Made by a program: the position numbers and the translations under genes. This document shows positions 1 to 6,462 of a stretch of DNA of 9,417 bases, one piece after another; the first letter of the stretch is position 1; the number at the start of each line of letters is the position of its first letter. Source of the stretch: Flavobacterium sp. (GTDB lineage: Bacteria; Bacteroidota; Bacteroidia; Flavobacteriales; Flavobacteriaceae); assembly GCA_030682755.1 (NCBI GenBank), contig JAUXNR010000161.1, positions 1-9,417 on the forward strand, read 5' to 3'. The notes under the pieces are model-generated. The model ran no database searches. It was not told the origin of the DNA and was given only the letters and a program-made list of their open reading frames with translations.

Positions 1-138
1 GGATGGGATTGGGCTTATCCTACGTATGAATTCTCTCTCTCACAAGATAAATCTAAAATACAATCTATTGTGATTGATCCAAGTGGCTTGATGGCCGATG
101 TGAATAAAGAAAATAATATATATCCTAAAGGAAATTAA
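1..138 (+). CDS. C-terminal end of a probable M1-family metallopeptidase (partial)
   Basis: Frame 1 is open from the first base to a TAA at 136-138, giving the last 45 residues of a protein whose start lies outside the window. The tail contains YPTYEF, then IVIDPSGLMADVN and finally NNIYPKGN. I recognise this ending as resembling that of Bacteroidota M1 (gluzincin) aminopeptidases, which are usually large secreted enzymes removing N-terminal residues from peptides. The zinc-binding HExxH motif and the catalytic domain are not in the window, so the family call rests only on the C-terminal signature and is an inference. Another large secreted peptidase could share this tail. A GC-rich hairpin with a T-run begins four bases after the stop, so this gene is the last of its transcript. 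Confidence 0.55.
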   Translation, partial: GWDWAYPTYEFSLSQDKSKIQSIVIDPSGLMADVNKENNIYPKGN

Positions 139-141
139 AAC

Positions 142-169
142 AAAATCCGGACGTGTCCGGATTTTTAAT
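142..169 (+). terminator. Intrinsic terminator, probably bidirectional
   Basis: An inverted repeat has left arm AAAATCCGGA (142-151) and right arm TCCGGATTTT (156-165) around a four-base loop, and is followed by TAATTTTT. It begins four bases after the stop of the preceding gene. Read on the other strand the same hairpin is followed by TTTTGTTTT, so it could also end the leftward transcript of the secreted-protein gene, whose stop is about 65 bases away. It is the only clear GC-stem terminator in the window. Confidence 0.85.
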
Positions 170-232
170 TTTTAAAATTATCGTTTTAAAACGCTAGTTA
201 AATGGTGGAAACAAAAACTAAAATAAAATTTA

Positions 233-670
233 TTAGTTTTTATTTCCTTTACCACGAGCTTTCCCTTTTGAAGGGGCTTTTTTGGAATTAGCCTTATGTT
301 TAGTTCCTTTGACCACATAAGCATTGCCTCGATTTCGATATTTTACTTTATGTTGTTTATGAAGTTTGTAGGGTGCATTTCCTCTATAATCCGTAAGGTA
401 AACAATATTTGCCCCGTTTAAATTGTAACCTCTGTATCTTGCAGGAAGTGCTGCCGAACGATGCCAACGCCCATTTCTGATATAAATAAATCGTTGGGCT
501 GGTACATCATAATAAACATCTACTTCCGGTAAATAATAGTATTGCACTTCAACTCTATCTGCAGGTGCCCAAAACGGTGGTGTTCCAAGGTTTACGTTTA
601 CAGAAACCTGTGCTTGCATAGTAAAATTATTCAACAATAACCCTAACAGTATACATTTAATTGCTTTCAT
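233..670 (-). CDS. Small secreted basic protein of unknown function
   Basis: This encodes a 145-residue protein with a typical signal peptide: Lys at positions 2 and 5, a hydrophobic stretch at about 6-14, and a likely cleavage after MQA at residue 20. The mature part starts with a beta-like segment (VSVNVNLG, 22-29), then a Pro- and aromatic-rich section (PPFWAP, QYYYLPEVDVYYDV) and the motif FIYIRNGRWHRS at 61-72. Next come ARYRGYNL and TDYRGNAPY. From about residue 102 the protein is strongly basic, and the last 35 residues are nearly all Lys, Arg, Gly, Ala and Asn with no acidic residue. I recall similar unnamed secreted proteins in Flavobacterium genomes but know of no established function. 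The basic tail could bind anionic polymers or nucleic acid, or be disordered; that is speculation. The ATG at 670 is followed at once by the signal peptide, which supports this start. The gene appears to be transcribed alone. Confidence 0.8.
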   Translation of the reverse strand: MKAIKCILLGLLLNNFTMQAQVSVNVNLGTPPFWAPADRVEVQYYYLPEVDVYYDVPAQRFIYIRNGRWHRSAALPARYRGYNLNGANIVYLTDYRGNAPYKLHKQHKVKYRNRGNAYVVKGTKHKANSKKAPSKGKARGKGNKN

Positions 671-707
671 GATCTTTACTTTTTATATTTAATAATAAGT
701 TGATATG

Positions 708-715
708 CAAAGATG
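708..715 (-). promoter_or_regulatory. Weak candidate -7 promoter element for the secreted-protein gene
   Basis: Read leftward the octamer is CATCTTTG, one mismatch from the Bacteroidota -7 consensus TAnnTTTG, and it lies 37 bases ahead of the ATG. I see no convincing TTTG-like -33 element at the expected spacing. The rest of 671-858, the 188-base gap to the asparaginase stop, is AT-rich. It shows no ORF, RNA gene or GC-rich hairpin. Confidence 0.3.
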
Positions 716-858
716 GTGCAAGAAAGCAGAATTCGTGTTACGTAATTTTTTCTATTTGTTATATGATTTTAATCTATTTATTGTTCAATTATCTGACAAA
801 CAGTTTAAAAAAAATTGTTATGAATAGTAAATCCAAAATTATATAAGAACATTTCTAA

Positions 859-1905
859 TTATTTATAAATAGCAATCGTTTTTGCTCCTGATTTGTCAAT
901 AGAAGCCCGATACATTCCGGCTGTATTGAATTCCATGATAATGTTTCCGTCTTTATCAATGGCAATAATTCCGCCATCTCCACCCATTTCAGGTACTTTT
1001 TTTTGAATTGTTTCTTTGGCTGCATCGGCTAAACTTACATTTTTGTATTGCATTTGAGCTGCAATATCATAAGCCACAACATTTCGAATGAAAAACTCTC
1101 CCCAACCCGTTGCAGAAACCCCACAGGTTGCATTATCAGCATAGGTTCCGGCTCCAATAATCGGAGCATCACCCACACGACCATATCGTTTATTGGTCAT
1201 TCCTCCGGTGGAAGTTCCGGCCGCTATATTTCCTTTTTTATCTAGTGCGACACAACCCACCGTTCCAAACTTTTGATCTTTTATGGTAACATCATAATGT
1301 AATGCTGCGGCATGATCTAATTCTGTTTTTTCTCGATCTTTTGCTTTTTGCAGGCCTTCCCATCTTTTTGCGGTATAAAAGTAATTTGGGTCCACTAATT
1401 CCACTCCGTTTTGTTCTGCAAATTTTTCTGCTCCGGGCCCAACCATCATAACATGTTCAGAAACTTCCATAATGGCTCTTGCTAATGTAATAGGGTTTTT
1501 TACACGGGTCACGCTGGCCACGGCTCCTGCGGCTTTTGATTTTCCGTCCATGATGGAGGCATCCAATTCATTTTTCCCTTCATTGGTAAAAACGGCTCCT
1601 TTTCCGGCATTAAATAATGGCGAATCTTCTAAAATCATGATGGTTTGTGTTACGGCATCCAGGCTATTCCCTCCATTTTTAAGAATTTCATAGCCTTTTG
1701 AAACCGCTAGATCCAAAACATGATGGTATGCTACTTCTAACGAATCCGTCATATTTTCTTTTAAAATGGTGCCGGCTCCACCGTGAATTACAATGCAGAA
1801 TTTTTCGGCAGCTTCAACCGAAGGCTTTATCTGATTTTCTTTGTTGTTGCAACCAAGCAAGGTAAAAAAAAGCCCCGCTAAATAACATGTTGAAAGAGAT
1901 TTCAT
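859..1905 (-). CDS. Isoaspartyl peptidase / L-asparaginase, Ntn-hydrolase family T2, lipoprotein form
   Basis: This 348-residue protein matches plant-type asparaginases, which cleave themselves and then hydrolyse isoaspartyl dipeptides and L-asparagine. Visible motifs are IHGGAG (40-45), LFNAGKGAVF with NELDASIMDG (97-121), and the autocleavage site FGTVGCVALD, in which Thr215 would become the N-terminal nucleophile of the small subunit. Substrate-site motifs follow: TSTGGM (231-236, with Thr233), GRVGDAPIIGAG (Arg243, Asp246) and GGDGG (308-312). All expected catalytic residues are present, so the enzyme should be active. The N-terminus has a hydrophobic segment ending in the lipobox LLGC, so Cys19 is probably lipidated and the enzyme anchored in the envelope, facing the periplasm or surface. 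It could be annotated as a glycosylasparaginase, a related T2 enzyme; the sequence does not settle substrate. Transcription is leftward, divergent from rnpA. Confidence 0.93.
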   Translation of the reverse strand: MKSLSTCYLAGLFFTLLGCNNKENQIKPSVEAAEKFCIVIHGGAGTILKENMTDSLEVAYHHVLDLAVSKGYEILKNGGNSLDAVTQTIMILEDSPLFNAGKGAVFTNEGKNELDASIMDGKSKAAGAVASVTRVKNPITLARAIMEVSEHVMMVGPGAEKFAEQNGVELVDPNYFYTAKRWEGLQKAKDREKTELDHAAALHYDVTIKDQKFGTVGCVALDKKGNIAAGTSTGGMTNKRYGRVGDAPIIGAGTYADNATCGVSATGWGEFFIRNVVAYDIAAQMQYKNVSLADAAKETIQKKVPEMGGDGGIIAIDKDGNIIMEFNTAGMYRASIDKSGAKTIAIYK

Positions 1906-1924
1906 TTTATTTTTATTTGTTGTT

Positions 1925-1932
1925 CAAAGATA
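1925..1932 (-). promoter_or_regulatory. Candidate -7 promoter element for the asparaginase gene
   Basis: Read leftward the octamer is TATCTTTG, an exact match to the Bacteroidota -7 consensus TAnnTTTG, located 19 bases ahead of the ATG at 1905. Farther upstream there is only a partial -33-like TTCTG (about 1951-1955), with a spacer near 17 bases. The predicted 5' untranslated leader would be very short, about a dozen bases. Confidence 0.55.
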
Positions 1933-1969
1933 CTAAAAATAGATTTTAGCAGAATTAATCTGTTCTGAT

Positions 1970-1977
1970 TACCTTTG
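1970..1977 (+). promoter_or_regulatory. Candidate -7 promoter element for rnpA; decides its start codon
   Basis: TACCTTTG at 1970-1977 matches the Bacteroidota -7 consensus TAnnTTTG exactly. It sits 21 bases ahead of the ATG at 1999. An upstream TTG that would lengthen rnpA by eight codons (1975-1977) is part of this element, so it would lie before the transcription start and cannot be the translation start if the promoter is real. A TTTTAG at 1944-1949 is only a loose -33 match. Confidence 0.55.
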
Positions 1978-1998
1978 TCAGGAAAGAATCCAATTAAA

Positions 1999-2376
1999 AT
2001 GTCCTTTAATTATCCCAAACACGAAAAACTCAAAAGCCAAAAGCATATTGATTTGCTTTTTTCTGAAGGAAAATCGGTTTCCAAATATCCGTTGCGTTTG
2101 GTATATGTTCCTGTTGAATTGGAAAAAAATGAGCAACTTAAAATTGGGGTTTCGGTTTCAAAAAAGCATTTCAAAAACGCCGTGAATAGAAATCATTACA
2201 AACGTTTACTGCGAGAATGCTATCGATTAAACAAAAATATCTTATTGGAAAACCTTGATAAAACCTATGCCATAATGTTTTTTTATCAATCAAAAGATGC
2301 CATGAATTTTAAAGAAATGAATGAAAAAACGGTATTGCTTTTTGAAAAGTTTATTAAAGAGATCAAATCGGTCTGA
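1999..2376 (+). CDS. rnpA: Ribonuclease P protein component
   Basis: RnpA is the small basic protein that pairs with RNase P RNA to remove the 5' leader from precursor tRNAs. From the ATG at 1999 the product is 125 residues, the usual family size. It shows the N-terminal LKSQKHIDLLFSEGKS (11-26), the YPLRLVYVP strand (30-38), IGVSVSKK (49-56) and the family signature RNHYKRLLRE (64-73), followed by CYRLNK. The ATG is preferred to the in-frame TTG at 1975 because that TTG falls inside a promoter-like element and because the residues it would add look unrelated to the family. The usual bacterial neighbour rpmH is absent; instead the gene is followed 144 bases later by a S41 protease. The RNA partner rnpB is not in the window. 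Confidence 0.95.
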   Translation: MSFNYPKHEKLKSQKHIDLLFSEGKSVSKYPLRLVYVPVELEKNEQLKIGVSVSKKHFKNAVNRNHYKRLLRECYRLNKNILLENLDKTYAIMFFYQSKDAMNFKEMNEKTVLLFEKFIKEIKSV

Positions 2377-2402
2377 TTTTTGACTCCCACTTTTTACATT
2401 TG
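2372..2402 (+). promoter_or_regulatory. Candidate promoter for the S41 protease and OmpA-like genes
   Basis: TACATTTG at 2395-2402 matches TAnnTTTG exactly. A TCTG at 2372-2375 (consensus TTTG) lies 19 bases before it, which is the expected -33 spacing. It overlaps the last codons of rnpA. Initiation just downstream would give the protease mRNA a leader of about 110 bases, which contains no clear hairpin. Read-through from rnpA is also possible because no terminator separates the genes. Confidence 0.45.
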
Positions 2403-2520
2403 ATACTTTCTCGAAAGGGTTTAACGTTATATCAACAGTTTATTTCAATTTTATTCTTAATTTAGATGCCACTTTGTTTATGACCATGAAGTCAATCAAA
2501 AAAACATAATACCTTTTTTC

Positions 2521-4155
2521 ATGTTTAAAAAATTAAAAAAACGCTATATAATTCCTGTCATTTTATCAGGATTCCTTTTTGTTGGAATGAGTTTCAGCAA
2601 AGATTTTTTTGAAATTGCCAAACAAATTGAAATCTTCACCAATTTATACAAAACGGTGAATATGAATTATGTTGACGAAACCAATCCGGGCGAGTTGATG
2701 GATAAAGCCATTAAAAGTATGTTGGCAGATTTGGATCCATATACCAATTATTTCAACGAAGCAGATGTTGTAAAATTCAAAATTAACAACACAGGCGAAT
2801 ATACCGGAATTGGTGCCATGATTACCCGAAAAGAAGGAAAAATAATCATTCGGGAACCTTATAAAGGATATCCCGCAGACAAAGCCGGATTAAAAGCAGG
2901 CGATGAAATTATTCAAATTGGCGATGTGAATTTAATTGATTTTAAAGAAGATGCTTCACAACTTTTAAAAGGAGCTAAAAACGCAAAAGTGGCTTTAAAA
3001 TATATTCGTCAAGGCAAAACAATGACTGCTGATTTGATTTTAGAAGAAGTTGATGTAAAAGCCGTTCCTTTTTATGGAAAAATCAATAATAATACGGGAT
3101 ATATTGTGCTTTCGCAATTCAACAGAAAAGCATCTCAAGAAACCCAGGCTGCATTGTTGGATTTAAAAAACCAAGGTGTTGACAAAATTGTTTTGGATTT
3201 AAGAGGAAACCCAGGTGGATTATTGGGCGAAGCTGTAAACATTTGTAACCTTTTTGTGCCAAAAGGTGAAGTAATTGTTACCACAAAATCAAAAATTGAC
3301 AAACACAATGTAACTTACAAAACAACCCGAAATCCAATTGATACTGAAATACCGTTGGTGGTTTTGGTAGATGGAAAAAGTGCTTCTGCGTCTGAAATTG
3401 TTTCGGGTGCTTTGCAAGATTTAGATCGTGCTGTGGTTGTAGGAAGCAGAAGTTTTGGAAAAGGTTTAGTTCAAAGACCAATGGATTTAACCTATGGCAC
3501 ACAAGTAAAGGTTACCATTTCCAGATATTATACGCCAACCGGAAGATGCATTCAAGCTTTGGATTATTCTAAAAAAGATGCAAACGGAAAAGCAATCAAA
3601 ACAGACGAAAAAAACTTCACCGCATTCAAAACAAGAGGCGGAAGAACGGTTTATGACGGAGGTGGCATTTTGCCCGATGTCGTTTTAGAAGAAACTCAAT
3701 TAAGTGCCATTGCCGAAGCGTTGCAAAAAAATGATGCTATTTTTGATTTTGCAACATTGTATTATTACAAAAATCCAAATTTAGGCACCAAAATTCCGCA
3801 ATTAACAGATGCTGATTTTACAGAATTCAAAGCTTATTTGAAAAAGAAAAATTTTTCATTTGATACTGAAACGGAGAAAGCTTTGAAAAAAACTTTTGAA
3901 GCAGCACAAAAAGAAAAAATTGACGAAAATATCAAAACGGAATATCAAAATCTTTTTGCCGCTTTACAGAAAAGTGAAGAAACGCAACTGAATAAAAACA
4001 AAGCAGAGATTTTGCAATTATTAACGGATGAATTAATCAAAAGATATCAATACAAAGAAGGCCTTTATGATTATTATATTGTAAACAATTCTGAAGTTAA
4101 AAAAGCAACTGCTCTGTTGAATAACCCTGCTGAATATTCTAAAATTTTGAAATAA
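2521..4155 (+). CDS. Carboxy-terminal processing protease, family S41 (PDZ domain)
   Basis: This 544-residue protein is an S41 peptidase of the CtpA/Prc type, serine proteases that trim C-termini of exported proteins. It starts with a basic segment (KKLKKR) and a hydrophobic helix at about 9-25, either a signal peptide or a membrane anchor. A helical region carries ADLDPYTNYF (69-78). The PDZ domain runs roughly 88-175 (TGIGAMI, then PADKAGLKAGDEIIQIG). The protease core has LDLRGNPGGLL (225-235), SASASEIVSGAL (287-298) and SFGKGLVQ (311-318). Spacing matches the known Ser/Lys/Gln triad: Ser289, Lys314 (25 later) and Gln318. The last 150 residues are a Lys/Glu-rich extension seen in Bacteroidota members, of unknown role. 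The ATG is immediately followed by the signal segment. It overlaps the next gene by one base (TAATG), indicating translational coupling. Confidence 0.95.
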   Translation: MFKKLKKRYIIPVILSGFLFVGMSFSKDFFEIAKQIEIFTNLYKTVNMNYVDETNPGELMDKAIKSMLADLDPYTNYFNEADVVKFKINNTGEYTGIGAMITRKEGKIIIREPYKGYPADKAGLKAGDEIIQIGDVNLIDFKEDASQLLKGAKNAKVALKYIRQGKTMTADLILEEVDVKAVPFYGKINNNTGYIVLSQFNRKASQETQAALLDLKNQGVDKIVLDLRGNPGGLLGEAVNICNLFVPKGEVIVTTKSKIDKHNVTYKTTRNPIDTEIPLVVLVDGKSASASEIVSGALQDLDRAVVVGSRSFGKGLVQRPMDLTYGTQVKVTISRYYTPTGRCIQALDYSKKDANGKAIKTDEKNFTAFKTRGGRTVYDGGGILPDVVLEETQLSAIAEALQKNDAIFDFATLYYYKNPNLGTKIPQLTDADFTEFKAYLKKKNFSFDTETEKALKKTFEAAQKEKIDENIKTEYQNLFAALQKSEETQLNKNKAEILQLLTDELIKRYQYKEGLYDYYIVNNSEVKKATALLNNPAEYSKILK

Positions 4156-4979
4156 TGTTGAACCCCATTCGCCTCATTTTTTTATTATTTCTAACCCCTT
4201 TATTTGCCCAAGAAGAAATTGTTCAATCTGTTTATTTTGAAACAAATAAATTTAATATTGATGCTACGCAAGCTGCTCAGATTTTAGATTTTGTTACAAA
4301 AACAGATAGCTCGCGTATTGAAAGTCTTCAAATATATGGTTACTGTGATGATGTTGGAAAAGATGATTACAATCGCAAATTATCAAATGACAGGGCAAAT
4401 GAAGTAAAAGAACTTTTCATCAAAAATGGTGTTAAAAGCAAAATCATTGTTACGATTGAAGGAAAAGGAAGAATTCTAATTGAAGATGATATCATTGATA
4501 ACCTGCCGGAAGTTCGATCAAAAAACCGTCGGGTGGATGTTGTTATAAACTTAAAACCTCAACCTAAAGCAAAACTGGATGATATTCCAGGTGTTTATAC
4601 CACAATTCAAAAAAAACATATTGTTGGTGATAGAATATACTTAGATAAGATTTTTTTTGATCGTGGAAGCAGTAAGCTTTCGCTACAGTCAAAAAATGAA
4701 TTAGACAAAATTGCTAGGGCATTACTGAGATACAAAACCATTACGTTTGAAATTCAAGGTCACGTTTGCTGTACGCCTCCTAATCAAAAAGAAGCGATTG
4801 ACAAAGACACCAAAAAAAGAAGGCTTTCGATAAATCGAGCTGAAACGGTTTATAAATATTTAATCTTTAAGAAAGTGCCAAAAGAACGAATGACTTTCAA
4901 AGGTTATGGCAATACTCAACCACTAGGAAAAACGCCGGATTTGGACAGAAGAGTGGAATTGGTGATAACTAAAATCTAA
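4155..4979 (+). CDS. Secreted protein with two tandem OmpA-like domains
   Basis: The 274-residue product has a signal peptide (hydrophobic 5-17, likely cleavage near LFA-QE at 18-19) and two OmpA_C-type domains, which normally bind diaminopimelate in peptidoglycan. Domain 1 spans about 25-133: VYFETNKFNID, GYCDDVG (62-68, matching the canonical GHTDxxG), LSNDRANEV (76-84) and a closing NRRVDVVI. Its ligand residues Asp65 and Arg80 are both present. Domain 2 spans about 160-274: IFFDRGSSKLS, GHVCCTPP (202-209), LSINRAETV (224-232), FKGYGNTQPL and DRRVELVI. There the canonical Asp is replaced by Cys205, a second Cys follows, and extra residues precede the conserved Arg228. No beta-barrel precedes the domains, so this is a soluble periplasmic protein rather than a porin. 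It starts on the stop codon of the protease gene, and its own stop overlaps that of the convergent elaA. Confidence 0.88.
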   Translation: MLNPIRLIFLLFLTPLFAQEEIVQSVYFETNKFNIDATQAAQILDFVTKTDSSRIESLQIYGYCDDVGKDDYNRKLSNDRANEVKELFIKNGVKSKIIVTIEGKGRILIEDDIIDNLPEVRSKNRRVDVVINLKPQPKAKLDDIPGVYTTIQKKHIVGDRIYLDKIFFDRGSSKLSLQSKNELDKIARALLRYKTITFEIQGHVCCTPPNQKEAIDKDTKKRRLSINRAETVYKYLIFKKVPKERMTFKGYGNTQPLGKTPDLDRRVELVITKI

Positions 4980-5422
4980 CTTCTTTTCATTTGAATGTGC
5001 GGAATATCATCTTCCAAATACATTTCACTAGTTTGTATAAAACCTAAGTTTTCATAGAATTTTTTGAGGTATAATTGAGCCGAAATTGTAATGTTGGTTT
5101 CGTTTAATTCTGATTTGGTAGCTCTAATGGCTTCTTGCATCAAATCATAGCCCAATTTTTTATCGCGATGGCTTTGCTTTACTACTACTCTGCCGATGGA
5201 AGCTTCTTCAAAATAATCTCCGGGTTTAAAAATGCGAACATACGCTACAATTTCATCGCCAAAAGTTCCAATCAAATGAAGTGCTTTTTGATCTTTACCA
5301 TCAATATCTTGATACACGCAATTTTGTTCCACTACAAAGACTTCGCTCCGCAATTGTAGCACTTGGTAAAGTTCGCTTAAAGAAAGTTCGTTAAAACGCT
5401 TTATTTGAAAAGTTAGCTTCAT
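4976..5422 (-). CDS. elaA: ElaA-type GNAT N-acetyltransferase
   Basis: From the ATG at 5422 the product is 148 residues, close to E. coli ElaA as I remember it. Matching features in order are ELSLSELYQVLQLRSEVFVV (12-31), EQNCVYQDIDGKD (32-44), HLIGTF, the strand EIVAYVRIF (57-65), and GNAT motif A with the acetyl-CoA loop: IGRVVVKQSHRDKKLGYDLM (76-95). The first loop Gly is a Lys, as in ElaA itself. It ends with SAQLYLKKFYENLGF (114-128) and the ElaA-like EMYLEDDIPHIQM (133-145). It should transfer an acetyl group from acetyl-CoA to an amine; the physiological substrate of ElaA is not established. The frame extends upstream to a TTG at 5437, but the ATG fits the family N-terminus better. It follows the DUF4837 gene after 23 bases with no promoter-like element, so it is probably cotranscribed with it. 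Its TAG stop lies within the stop region of the OmpA-like gene. Confidence 0.9.
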   Translation of the reverse strand: MKLTFQIKRFNELSLSELYQVLQLRSEVFVVEQNCVYQDIDGKDQKALHLIGTFGDEIVAYVRIFKPGDYFEEASIGRVVVKQSHRDKKLGYDLMQEAIRATKSELNETNITISAQLYLKKFYENLGFIQTSEMYLEDDIPHIQMKRS

Positions 5423-5445
5423 TTGATTAAAAATCAAACCGAAAA

Positions 5446-6420
5446 TTAGTTAAGAAAAGTGATTGATTTAATAATTGATTCCAATTCATGCATTAAATCT
5501 CTTTTGGAAGTTGACGGATTATAACAAAAACCTTCAATCACCAAATAGCGTTGATTTGCTTCATCTTTTATGGCATAATTAATAAACGGTCCAGCCATAA
5601 AATCATTTTTAAGTTCCCATGTTCCTTTCGTTTCGAGGGTTTCTTTTCCGTTTAGCGTTATTTTTGAAAAATAAGGTGCATACGAATCTTCAGTTACCAT
5701 GTGAGTATTCGCTAATGTGCCTTGAATGTGTTTCTGACCAATGGAATCGCGAAGTTTAATAATGGATGATACATAATTGGTGTCTTTTTCAATAGAAGCA
5801 TAAGGCACTTCATAAATTAAAAGGCTGTTGTTTCCGGAAGTTAATTCTTTTCTAATCCAGAAAAATTTATCTTCTTCAATAATATATTTGTAGGCTGTTG
5901 GAATTTTTAATGAAACCTTAAATTTCTTTTTAATTTTTGAATCATCTAAAAGTGAAATTCCTATTCTTCGTTGGTTTTCAACAATTTCACTTGCTTTAAA
6001 CGTTTTGATAATTTCATTTGAATGTTGTTCTAAAAGGGTAATGATTTCAGAAATTGTATTCCCTTGAACATGAATAACTGTTTGAGGTTGAGCGTAAACA
6101 TTTCTTTTAATTTCAAAGTTAGCTTTTTCAGTTTTCTTCACCATTAAAATACTTCTGCTGTTGGTCATAAAACCTTCAAAAAGTTTTGGGTCGTATTGAG
6201 AAATATTGAACAAGGGTTCTTGTTGAGGCAATCCATCAACAGCTGCTGCAAATTTATTTCTGATGCTGTCACCCACTTCGCCATTCCACATTTGATTTTC
6301 AATAATAACGGCTAGGGAATTTATTTTTCCGGAAGACTCTTTTAAAGCCGGTTTTTTTACTTCTTGTTGACAAGAAAATAATACTAATGCTGCTACAAAA
6401 GTAAGAATTGTAAATCTCAT
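5446..6420 (-). CDS. DUF4837 family lipoprotein
   Basis: I recognise this as the Bacteroidota family DUF4837, which has no assigned function. From the ATG at 6420 it has 324 residues, beginning with a lipoprotein signal (hydrophobic 4-15) and lipobox LFSC, so Cys17 should be lipidated. The frame stays open ten codons further upstream to a TTG, but that would put a charged segment ahead of the signal, so the ATG is chosen. Recognisable segments are the conserved WNGEVGDSIRNKF followed by GLPQQEPLFNISQYDP, then FFWIRKEL, and near the end GTWELKNDFMAGPFINY and YLVIEGFCYNPS. No catalytic motif is visible. It begins 42 bases after the stop of the LysM transglycosylase and is followed after 23 bases by elaA, which points to an operon and, by inference, to a role in the envelope. 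Confidence 0.85.
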   Translation of the reverse strand: MRFTILTFVAALVLFSCQQEVKKPALKESSGKINSLAVIIENQMWNGEVGDSIRNKFAAAVDGLPQQEPLFNISQYDPKLFEGFMTNSRSILMVKKTEKANFEIKRNVYAQPQTVIHVQGNTISEIITLLEQHSNEIIKTFKASEIVENQRRIGISLLDDSKIKKKFKVSLKIPTAYKYIIEEDKFFWIRKELTSGNNSLLIYEVPYASIEKDTNYVSSIIKLRDSIGQKHIQGTLANTHMVTEDSYAPYFSKITLNGKETLETKGTWELKNDFMAGPFINYAIKDEANQRYLVIEGFCYNPSTSKRDLMHELESIIKSITFLN

Positions 6421-6462
6421 GATGTTTTTTGTTAAAGGAACTCGAATCAAAAAAACAATAAA

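Noticed and set aside
182..193. Perfect 12-base palindrome CGTTTTAAAACG between two convergent genes
   Set aside because: It has no loop or T-run suited to a terminator, appears only once, and is mostly A/T, so chance is a sufficient explanation. The GC-stem hairpin at 142-169 explains termination better.
213..241. AT-rich inverted repeat AAAAACTAA / TTAGTTTTT overlapping the stop of the secreted-protein gene, followed leftward by GTTT
   Set aside because: It resembles a weak leftward terminator, but its stem has a single G-C pair and an 11-base spacing. I could not separate it from background in such AT-rich sequence.
1472..1693. 73-codon rightward reading frame inside the asparaginase gene
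   Set aside because: It lies antisense to a gene with a complete set of catalytic motifs, and its product resembles no known protein. It is a shadow frame.
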